Shown here: positions 1-5,318 of the stretch, piece by piece | How positions within the stretch are numbered: position 1 is the first letter of the stretch | Layout of the letters: the number at the start of each line of letters is the position of its first letter | From: Candidatus Geoarchaeota archaeon | Lineage (GTDB): Archaea; Thermoproteota; Thermoprotei; Gearchaeales; WAQG01 | Length of the DNA stretch: 5,318 nt | Reading direction: 5' to 3' | NCBI GenBank assembly: GCA_015520395.1 | Contig: WAQG01000115.1 | Coordinates: 1 to 5,318, forward strand | Made by a program: the position numbers and the translations under genes | Notes under the pieces: model-generated | The model's input: only the letters and a program-made list of their open reading frames with translations | What the model was told of the DNA's origin: nothing | The model's database searches: none

Positions 1-173
1 AAAGACTCTTAAATATCAGCTACATAATTTGTTATAATCCTTATCGTTTTTTATCTTGGTCTAAGATCGTATAATGGATTTATTATGGATCGTGAGATGT
101 AATACCAGTTGAAAAGTATTTGGATGAGCATTTCCATGAAGTGGCATTGGCATAGAACAATTGTGAATAAAGC

Positions 174-180
174 TAATTAA
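174..180 (+). promoter_or_regulatory. Probable TATA-like promoter element for the 215-973 gene
   Basis: The AT-rich heptamer TAATTAA is preceded by the A-rich stretch AATAAAGC, which resembles an archaeal BRE plus TATA box. Its centre is at about 177, so transcription would start near 203-206. That gives a leader of about 10 bases, just enough to carry the GGTGGGG ribosome-binding site before ATG 215. The flanking DNA is AT-rich throughout, so other A/T hexamers could serve instead. The call rests on spacing and composition only. Confidence 0.4.
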
Positions 181-202
181 CCATTAATCCTCGTTTCCAG
201 CC

Positions 203-210
203 GGGTGGGG
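203..210 (+). promoter_or_regulatory. Ribosome-binding site of the 215-973 gene
   Basis: The G-rich run GGGTGGGG ends four bases before ATG 215. It can pair with the CCUCC-type 3' end of archaeal 16S rRNA, and it stands out in an otherwise AT-rich leader. This supports ATG 215 as the start codon. Confidence 0.5.
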
Positions 211-214
211 CTTT

Positions 215-973
215 ATGAAGTATAAGGCTTCGAGGTTTCACTATCATATAGAGGGGCTGGCTAGCCATTTTGAGGAGTTTGTCAAGAAGCTGAGGAATAA
301 TCTGGCGCTTAGGGGAACCGCTATTACGGATCAGGAGGTGGGCCCACAGCTTGTAAGGATGAAGGTAAAGTACAAGGATGAGACCGGGAGTCTTGCCGCC
401 TCACCCGCTGGCGACGACATAAATGTGATATACGAGGTTGAGGCTGGGGGGATCGTTAGGAAGGGGATACTGGGTGCGATAATGGGTGGTGGGCTTGCAG
501 GGATAGCAAGCAGCCTGATAAGCGGCGATAGGGAGCGGCTCCTTGACGTACTGTCGGGCGCAGCTGCGGGAGGGGCCTACGGGCTTCTTGACGGGTTTAA
601 CACAGCTATGAACGAGGCAACCGATTTCTCGAGGCTCCTTGCGGAGGTGTTGAGGAATGTTGAGGCGGAGCTCAGGGAGGCTGAGATGAGGCGTAGGGAG
701 AGGGAGGTTGAGGAGGCCGAGGAGCTTAGAGCCCTTGAGGGCGAGTTTGAAGAGGTTTATGCGGACGCCGTCTCACTGGGTGAGGAGATAGAGCTTCTGG
801 CTGAGGAGGGCAGGGATGTTTCAAGGGCCAGGGGCCGTTATGAGAGGGTTATGAGGCTTCTCGAGGAGGCTGAGGAGGCGTTAAGATCTGGGAGGAGGGT
901 GAGCGCCAGGGCTAAGATAAGGTCTGCCCGCCGCCTCATAGAGATGGCTAGGGAGGCTCTTAGACCCCTCTAG
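215..973 (+). CDS. Uncharacterised glycine-zipper / coiled-coil protein (252 aa)
   Basis: I do not recognise this family. Residues 1-80 look like a soluble alpha/beta domain, rich in K/R and F/Y near the start (SRFHYHIEG, FVKKLRNNL) and then strand-like (QLVRMKVKYKD, DINVIYEVEAGG). Residues 82-128 are hydrophobic and glycine-rich. They form two zipper segments (KGILGAIMGGGLAGIASSLI, then SGAAAGGAYGLLDGF) separated by the charged turn SGDRERLL, a pattern that suits a hairpin inserting into or lying on a membrane, or a tightly packed helical pair. Residues 137-250 are almost entirely E/R/L/A, consistent with long amphipathic helices or coiled coil, with a break near 198-206. There is no signal peptide and no cysteine. 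ATG 215 is supported by a ribosome-binding site four bases upstream and a TATA-like box further upstream. The helicase gene follows about 70 bases later on the same strand but seems to have its own promoter. A decayed relative may lie at 3694-4073. Function is unknown; a structural or membrane-associated scaffold role is only a guess. Confidence 0.85.
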   Translation: MKYKASRFHYHIEGLASHFEEFVKKLRNNLALRGTAITDQEVGPQLVRMKVKYKDETGSLAASPAGDDINVIYEVEAGGIVRKGILGAIMGGGLAGIASSLISGDRERLLDVLSGAAAGGAYGLLDGFNTAMNEATDFSRLLAEVLRNVEAELREAEMRRREREVEEAEELRALEGEFEEVYADAVSLGEEIELLAEEGRDVSRARGRYERVMRLLEEAEEALRSGRRVSARAKIRSARRLIEMAREALRPL

Positions 974-1012
974 GCGGCCTCAGGCTGTCTGGAAATGTCG
1001 TCTTGAGTTGCG

Positions 1013-1025
1013 CTTATATCTAGAT
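1013..1025 (+). promoter_or_regulatory. TATA-like box and adjoining 8-bp palindrome ahead of the helicase gene
   Basis: CTTATAT (1013-1019) is centred about 28 bases before ATG 1045, near the usual archaeal TATA-to-start-site distance of roughly 26-27. Transcription would therefore begin close to that ATG, giving a leaderless or nearly leaderless message. The perfect palindrome ATCTAGAT (1018-1025) overlaps the downstream edge of the box, where a dimeric repressor could block the polymerase. A single 8-bp palindrome can easily arise by chance. Confidence 0.4.
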
Positions 1026-1044
1026 TAGAGTATTGTTTTTGGGC

Positions 1045-3684
1045 ATGGGTTGCAACGGTGTAACAGTGGTTTCGAGTGAGCCTAATGATGGGGAGGTCTT
1101 GGGGCTGCTTAGGCCTTATGTTAGGGAGTGGTTTCTCCGCACTTTTGGGAGCTTCACTCCTCCCCAGAGGCTGGCGATACCTGAGATTAAGAGGGGCTGT
1201 AATGTCCTGGTCTCCTCGCCAACGGGCACGGGGAAGACCTTAGCAGTATTTCTCGCCCTTCTTGACGAGCTCTACCGTCTTGGCGAGGAGGGAGCTTTGG
1301 AAAATGAGATCTATGTTGTCTATGTTAGCCCTCTGAGGGCTCTGAACAACGATATGAGAAAAAACCTCATCGAGCCGATCAGGGGTATAAGGGCTGTTGC
1401 AGGCGAGATGGGGGTCAAGCTGCCTGAGATAAGGGTTGCTGTGAGAACCAGCGATACGACGTCGAGTGAGAAGCAGAAGATGCTTAGGAATCCGCCCCAC
1501 ATACTCATAACTACCCCCGAGAGCCTCGCTATAGCGCTGGCCGCGCCCAAGTTTAAGGAGAGGCTCAGAAGTGTCAGGTGGGTGATTATTGATGAGATTC
1601 ACGAGTTATGCAGCAGTAAGAGGGGGGTTCACCTTAGTCTTTCACTGGAGAGGTTGGAGGAGCTGGCGGGGCGCAGGCTCGTCAGGATAGGCCTAAGTGC
1701 GACCATTGCTCCCTTAGAGGAGGTGGCCCTCTATCTTGTAGGCTTTAACGAGGACGGTAGCCCTAGGGGATGTAGGATAGTTGACGCCAGGTTCGCTAAG
1801 CCCTTCGACATAAGGGTTGTTGTCCCGGTCAGGGATATGATGTCGGCGCCAGCCGACAAGATCAACGAGGCGATTTACAGAACCCTCGCCAAGTTCATAG
1901 AGAAGAATCGGTCTACGCTTGTCTTCACAAACACGCGGAGCTCCACGGAAAGGGTGGTCTACAAGCTTCGCCAAGCCTTTAAGGATAACGGGATCATTGA
2001 TGCCGATGAGGTTGAGGCTCATCATTCCAGCCTGAGCCGAAGCATAAGGCTGGATGTCGAGGATAGGCTTAAGAGGGGGCAGCTCCGCGCCGTCGTTTGT
2101 TCGACCAGCCTTGAGCTAGGGATAGACATAGGCTACATAGACATGGTTGTCCTCCTCAGCAGCCCTAAGAGCGTCAGCAGGCTCCTTCAAAGGGTTGGGC
2201 GGTCGGGGCACCGTTTACGCAGGGTCAGCAAGGGTCGGCTTATAGTTGTCGACAGGGACGACCTGGTGGAGTGCACGGTGCTCGCCAAGGCCGCCATGGA
2301 GAGGAGGATTGATAGGGTTAGGATTCCCAGGAACGCGCTGGATGTCCTGGCCCAACACCTGGTTGGCATGGCCCTTGAGAGGAAGTGGCGTGTTGAGGAG
2401 GCCTATAGGCTTGTTAGGAGAAGTTATAACTATAGGGATCTGCCCTTCGACGACTTCCTCTCCGTCCTCAGGTACCTGGCTGGGAAGCATAGTTGGATGG
2501 AGCGCCATAACGTATATGCCAAGATATGGCTTGACGAGAAGGAGGGTGTCTTTGGACGCAGGGGGAAGAACACCAGGATGATATACTTCCTGAACAGCGG
2601 CACGATACCGGACGAGGCGAAGATCAAGGTTCGAAGCAGGGATGGAAGGTTCATAGGATTCCTCGAGGAGGCCTTCCTGCAGATACTGACGCCCGGAGAC
2701 ATATTTGTGCTGGGGGGCCGAACCTACGAGTTCCTGAGGAGCAGGGGGACTACGGCGATCGTCAGGCCAGCAACCGGCCAGAGGCCCACAGTCCCCACGT
2801 GGTTTAGTGAGATGCTCCCCCTATCCTTCGACTCCGCCATACTTGTATCGAGGTTTAGGAGGCTGGTTGCCGAGAGGATCAGGAAGTGGCCGAAGGAGAG
2901 GGTTCTCAAGTGGCTTATGAGGAGGTATAGGCTTGAGAGACACGCCGCCGAGTCCATATACAACTACTTTATGGAACAGATACTATTCACGAACGGCCTA
3001 GTCCCCTCAGACAAGCTCCTCCTCATAGAGGTTTTCGATGAGGGGGACAGGTGGAACATGATATTTCACAGCCTCATAGGGCGTAGGGGGAACTCGGCTC
3101 TGGGAAGGGCCTATGGCTACATAGCCTCCAAGATGGCCAGGGCGAGTGTTGGGGTCACGATCACGGATAACGGCTTCATGCTCACGTTCCCAAGGCGGGC
3201 CCGCCTCGATCCCAGGGAGCTTGTGGGCAAACTTAACTCAGAGAACCTAAGGGACGTACTCATAAAAGCCCTCCAGCACACCGAGCTCCTGGCAAGGATA
3301 TTCAGGCACTGTGCAGTTAGATCCTTCATGATACTTAGAAGATACTATGATGCCGAGAAGAGCGTCAATAGGCTTCAGCTAAACGCACAGAACCTGCTCT
3401 CAGTGGTCAGGGATATCCCCGATTTCCCCGTCCTCAAGGAGGCCTACAGGGAGATCCTAGAGGACAAGATGGACGTGGAGGCCGCCGAGCAGTACCTGAG
3501 GTGGATTGAAAAGGGGAAGGTGAAGGTCGAGTTCTTCGGCCCCACCCCGATACCAACGCCATTCGCACACGGGATAGTGACCCATGGCTACAGCGATGTT
3601 GTGCTCATGGAGGACAGGAAGAAGCTCCTAGAAAGACTCCACCAGGCGGTGCTGGCACAAATATCGGGCAAGCCCAATGCTTAA
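1045..3684 (+). CDS. lhr: Lhr-type superfamily 2 DNA/RNA helicase
   Basis: This is an ATP-dependent 3'-5' helicase/translocase of the archaeal Lhr family, acting in the cytoplasm on DNA or RNA; the family is linked to replication-coupled repair and to RNA metabolism. Numbered from ATG 1045 (879 aa), the core motifs are all present: Q-like FTPPQRLAIP (37-46), Walker A SSPTGTGKT (57-65), Ia SPLRALNND (95-103), Ib TTPESLA (156-162), II DEIH (183-186), III SAT (218-220), IV TLVFTNTR (291-298), V STSLELGIDIG (353-363) and VI QRVGRSGHR (382-390). A winged-helix domain follows (about 416-482, with NALDVLAQHLVGMA). Next is the Lhr beta-barrel signature (SGTIPDEAKIKV, GDIFVLGGRTYEF, about 495-570). 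The DEAD-associated C-terminal region comes last (about 585-820: PTWFSEMLPLS, GDRWNMIFHSLIGRRGNSALG, TPFAHGIVTHG). The length is typical of Lhr-core proteins without a long extension. No cysteine cluster is present near the C terminus, so an aLhr2-like assignment is possible but unproven. A TTG at 1033 extends the frame by four residues. ATG 1045 is preferred because no ribosome-binding site precedes either codon and the TATA spacing fits leaderless starting at 1045. Confidence 0.95.
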   Translation: MGCNGVTVVSSEPNDGEVLGLLRPYVREWFLRTFGSFTPPQRLAIPEIKRGCNVLVSSPTGTGKTLAVFLALLDELYRLGEEGALENEIYVVYVSPLRALNNDMRKNLIEPIRGIRAVAGEMGVKLPEIRVAVRTSDTTSSEKQKMLRNPPHILITTPESLAIALAAPKFKERLRSVRWVIIDEIHELCSSKRGVHLSLSLERLEELAGRRLVRIGLSATIAPLEEVALYLVGFNEDGSPRGCRIVDARFAKPFDIRVVVPVRDMMSAPADKINEAIYRTLAKFIEKNRSTLVFTNTRSSTERVVYKLRQAFKDNGIIDADEVEAHHSSLSRSIRLDVEDRLKRGQLRAVVCSTSLELGIDIGYIDMVVLLSSPKSVSRLLQRVGRSGHRLRRVSKGRLIVVDRDDLVECTVLAKAAMERRIDRVRIPRNALDVLAQHLVGMALERKWRVEEAYRLVRRSYNYRDLPFDDFLSVLRYLAGKHSWMERHNVYAKIWLDEKEGVFGRRGKNTRMIYFLNSGTIPDEAKIKVRSRDGRFIGFLEEAFLQILTPGDIFVLGGRTYEFLRSRGTTAIVRPATGQRPTVPTWFSEMLPLSFDSAILVSRFRRLVAERIRKWPKERVLKWLMRRYRLERHAAESIYNYFMEQILFTNGLVPSDKLLLIEVFDEGDRWNMIFHSLIGRRGNSALGRAYGYIASKMARASVGVTITDNGFMLTFPRRARLDPRELVGKLNSENLRDVLIKALQHTELLARIFRHCAVRSFMILRRYYDAEKSVNRLQLNAQNLLSVVRDIPDFPVLKEAYREILEDKMDVEAAEQYLRWIEKGKVKVEFFGPTPIPTPFAHGIVTHGYSDVVLMEDRKKLLERLHQAVLAQISGKPNA

Positions 3685-3693
3685 AAGGACTTT

Positions 3694-4073
3694 ATGAATA
3701 CTAAGGGGTGTTTAGTTTATTTACTTAAGTCCCGGGCCATAAAGGGAAGCAATGGCTTCCATAATGTGGAGAGTGGTGATACTGGCTGACTGGTTATGAG
3801 TCTGAGGAAACTACGTCAAAATCTTATCTCTATAACGCTGAATAAGCTTCTTGTAAGATATGTGGTTGCCCGTGCTTTGTCTTTTGGGTATTTGGGAAAT
3901 TTTGGGAATTTGCGCGGGCTTCCCCCTTATCCACCTCATTTCTATCGGTGGTTCATTGGGGGCTGCATCGGCGGGCACCACTGGGCCCGCCTTACGGGAG
4001 GCGCCCTCATCGGGCAACCAAGCCCATGATAGCTCCTACAAGAAACACTATGAATGAAACAGCACATAAATCT
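3694..4073 (+). pseudogene. Probable decayed paralogue of the 215-973 glycine-zipper gene
   Basis: Reading from ATG 3694, a series of short matches follows the 215-973 gene in order and at similar spacing. The start context GGACTTTATGAA resembles GGGCTTTATGAA, with about 16 of 20 bases shared through the following AAGG. KLRQNL (3808-3825) matches KLRNNL (287-304). LVRYVV (3850-3867) matches LVRMKV (350-367), including the shared bases CTTGTAAG. The zipper FIGGCIGG (3952-3975) matches ILGAIMGG (467-490). TGGALIG (3994-4014) then resembles AGGAYGL. After a frame change, NTMNETA (from 4044) matches NTAMNEAT (from 599). The frame is broken by TGA at 3787-3789 and by TGA at 4027-4029, and the stretch between the two zipper halves is shorter than in the intact gene. 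The longest intact piece, ATG 3796 to 4029 (77 codons), could be predicted as a small protein, but it has no ribosome-binding site and odd composition. Each match is short and glycine-rich DNA matches easily, so the case rests on collinearity judged by eye. Confidence 0.4.
3931..4025 (+). other. Cluster of four consecutive GC-rich inverted repeats
   Basis: Four potential stem-loops lie head to tail. CCACC (3931-3935) pairs with GGTGG (3947-3951). GGCGGGC (3970-3976) pairs perfectly with GCCCGCC (3985-3991) across an 8-base loop. GAGG (3998-4001) pairs with CCTC (4005-4008). GGGC (4012-4015) pairs with GCCC (4022-4025). The segment is clearly more GC-rich than the DNA on either side. It could be a structured RNA, or simply the Gly/Ala-codon-rich core of the decayed zipper gene, in which GGC and GCC runs pair by chance. 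No known RNA family (tRNA, RNase P, SRP) was recognised in it. Confidence 0.3.
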
Positions 4074-4378
4074 ATAGGTTTCTACAGTTACCAAAATATC
4101 CCAAGTGCTCAAATAAGCAAATAGTCTATCTTGACTGCAGAGGCCAATGTATAGTGGGCTTTGAAGACCGTCGCCCTTGAGGAGTCGCAACATTGTTTAT
4201 GGTCAAAGGAAGTCTTGGAGGAATACTGGGCAACACGCTGATCGGAATCCTGAGAAACTGGTGGATCTGGGCCTTATTGGGAAGTCCGGTGGCAGATGGT
4301 GTTTCGGACTCCGTAGTCAGATGTGCGGTTTCTATGTGGATGTGAGACATTTATGAGTGCTGGCTTTAGTGGAGTGAT
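4074..4378. other. Gene-poor spacer between the pseudogene remnant and the hydrolase gene
   Basis: No gene is supported here. Bases 4074-4140 are AT-rich, with stops in all + frames. From 4199 to 4345 there is a 48-codon frame beginning MVKGSLGGILGNTLIGI, which resembles the first zipper of the 215-973 gene (KGILGAIMGGGLAGI). The same DNA read one base further gives SKEVLEEYWATR, which resembles that gene's helical EFEEVYADA and sits at nearly the collinear distance from 3694. Both readings cannot be meaningful. Either could be a further remnant of the paralogue, and no ribosome-binding site precedes 4199. Confidence 0.3.
4349..4377 (+). promoter_or_regulatory. Candidate promoter and ribosome-binding site of the hydrolase gene
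   Basis: CATTTATGA (4348-4356) is a weak TATA-like element about 30 bases ahead of the starts. GGAGTGA (4371-4377) is a good archaeal ribosome-binding site, with seven bases between it and ATG 4385. Two in-frame GTG codons (4379 and 4382) sit directly before the ATG, and an in-frame TAG at 4367-4369 excludes anything further upstream. The spacing favours ATG 4385. Confidence 0.4.
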
Positions 4379-4384
4379 GTGGTG

Positions 4385-5318
4385 ATGTCTAGGGTCGAGC
4401 AGCTCGTTGTAAGTACTGCTATGCCTTTTAACCCGGTTAACGTCTACCTTATCCTAGGCGAGGACATCACGCTGATAGATACGGGGCCCCTCCAGGGGGT
4501 TTCCTACGCCTCCCTGAGATCCGGGCTTAGAAGCATGGGTTTAGACATAACGGCGATCGACAGGGTTCTGATAACGCATGGCCATGTCGACCACTGGGGA
4601 CTCCTAAGGAGGATACAGGAGGCCAGCGGGGCTGACGCCTACGTCCATGAGGACGACGCCGATCGGGTTGCGGACTACCAGGCATACCTTAATGATCAAG
4701 TGGGTTTTCTCATAGGTCATGCTGAGGAGTTTGGGATCCCCGGAGGGCTGAGGGATGCAATAAGGTCGTATAAGGATTATATATTAAGGTTCGCTGAAAC
4801 CCCAAAGGACTTCGAAACGTTTCGATACGGGGCCTGGCCCCTGGAGGACGCATGGATAAGGGCGTTGCACACCCCAGGACACAGCAGGGGCAGTGTGACC
4901 TACACCTACGGCGACATTGGGTTCAGCGGGGACATCATCCTCCTGGGTGGGGGCCCCGTTGCAATCGATCTCGACGCCTACCTCAAGTCGCTAAAAAGGA
5001 TCCGGGATAGCAGTCTGAACAGGCTTATGCCAGGGCATGGCCCGGTGATAACCAACCCCGTGGAGGCCTCCCTCAGGCTTGAGCAGAGGTATATGGGTGA
5101 GGTTCGGCGGGCCTTGGAGATGCTTAGGGCCAGGGAGATGACGGTCTACGAGCTGTTGACCGGGGTGTTCGGGGAGACCAGCCTCGAAACCCCGGTGGGC
5201 TACATCATCCTCATGGTCAAGCTGAGGCAGACGTTATCCTACCTTGACTACCTGGAGAATAGGGGACTGGTTGAGGGTAGGAGGAGTGGTGGGAGAATCG
5301 TTTATAGGGCCCTGAAGT
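4385..5318 (+). CDS. MBL-fold metallohydrolase with C-terminal winged helix, LACTB2-like (3' end outside window)
   Basis: This is a metal-dependent hydrolase of the metallo-beta-lactamase superfamily, probably cytoplasmic. 311 codons are visible with no stop; by family length only a few residues should be missing. The opening strands (NPVNVYLILGEDITLIDTG, 16-34) lead into HGHVDH, giving H65, H67, D69 and H70. The other ligands are H166 (TPGHSRGS), D183 (FSGDII) and H218 (MPGHGP), so the two-metal set is complete. A helical insert (about 97-140) separates the first motif from H166. There is no beta-CASP insert between D183 and H218, so this is not a CPSF/SNM1-type nuclease. Residues 235-311 (RRALEMLRAREMTVYELL, then LSYLDYLENRGLVEG) form the winged-helix-like tail typical of LACTB2 and related hydrolases, some of which are endoribonucleases. 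The substrate cannot be told from sequence; thioesterase or lactonase activity is also possible. The helicase ends 700 bases upstream on the same strand, and this gene appears to have its own promoter. Confidence 0.92.
   Translation, partial: MSRVEQLVVSTAMPFNPVNVYLILGEDITLIDTGPLQGVSYASLRSGLRSMGLDITAIDRVLITHGHVDHWGLLRRIQEASGADAYVHEDDADRVADYQAYLNDQVGFLIGHAEEFGIPGGLRDAIRSYKDYILRFAETPKDFETFRYGAWPLEDAWIRALHTPGHSRGSVTYTYGDIGFSGDIILLGGGPVAIDLDAYLKSLKRIRDSSLNRLMPGHGPVITNPVEASLRLEQRYMGEVRRALEMLRAREMTVYELLTGVFGETSLETPVGYIILMVKLRQTLSYLDYLENRGLVEGRRSGGRIVYRALK

Noticed and set aside
47..52. T6 run in the leader, as a transcription terminator for a gene upstream of the window
   Set aside because: Archaeal termination can use T-runs, but this stretch is AT-rich throughout, no upstream gene is visible, and a single T6 is not distinctive.
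1240..1602. Minus-strand frames inside the helicase gene
   Set aside because: They are antisense shadows of a strongly conserved helicase, with no promoter, ribosome-binding site or protein-like motifs.
3745..3760. Hairpin GGAAGC-AATG-GCTTCC as a terminator for lhr
   Set aside because: The stem is perfect but only 6 bp and has no T-run after it. Archaeal terminators do not depend on hairpins, and it lies inside the putative pseudogene.
3765..3805. C/D-box small RNA suggested by GTGATAC and nearby CTGA motifs
   Set aside because: The C box has two mismatches to RUGAUGA, and the spacing to the CTGA motifs is too short for a guide.
3796..4029. 77-codon frame as an intact gene
   Set aside because: It has no ribosome-binding site or promoter, and its composition is odd. 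Its similarity to the 215-973 protein starts upstream of a TGA, so it reads better as part of a broken copy.
3860..4057. 65-codon frame (MWLPVLCLLG...) as a small membrane protein
   Set aside because: It overlaps the previous frame in a shifted register, lacks a ribosome-binding site, and its second half (GPALREAPSSGNQ) is not membrane-like. Its hydrophobic start comes from T-rich DNA.
3798..4066. Truncated RNase P RNA suggested by GAGGAAAC and ACAG-like motifs
   Set aside because: The match to the conserved GAGGAAAGUCC stops after GAGGAAA, and no ACAGAA followed by GGCUUA is found downstream.

Overview
The window looks like chromosomal DNA of a thermophilic archaeon, most likely a crenarchaeal (Thermoproteota) lineage. 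The reasons are the predominance of AGG for arginine and ATA for isoleucine, an archaeal Lhr-type helicase, TATA-like boxes about 26-30 bases ahead of start codons, and short GGTGG/GGAG ribosome-binding sites. This placement is an inference; no marker gene fixes the genus. All recognisable genes lie on the + strand.

Layout. Bases 1-214 are an AT-rich leader holding a likely promoter. At 215-973 is a 252-residue protein of unrecognised family, with a soluble N-terminal part, a central glycine-zipper hydrophobic region and a long charged helical/coiled-coil tail. After a 71-base gap with its own TATA-like element comes a complete Lhr-type superfamily 2 helicase, read here from ATG 1045 to 3684. 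Bases 3685-4378 contain no convincing intact gene. Their first half shows a collinear series of short matches to the 215-973 gene (start context, KLRxNL, LVRxxV, glycine zipper, NT-MNE) broken by an in-frame TGA and a frame change. I read this as a probable decayed paralogue, so the helicase would be flanked by one intact and one dead copy of the same family. The GC-rich core of that stretch also folds on paper into four consecutive short hairpins. From 4385 to the window edge runs a metallo-beta-lactamase-fold hydrolase with a C-terminal winged-helix-like domain (LACTB2-like). It has a full set of metal ligands and is cut off by the window end.

Together: an ATP-dependent nucleic-acid translocase/helicase lies upstream of a metal-dependent hydrolase that may be an RNase, with an unknown coiled-coil protein on the other side. 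Each gene seems to have its own promoter, so a shared pathway is possible but not shown. No CRISPR array, insertion sequence, tRNA or rRNA was seen.
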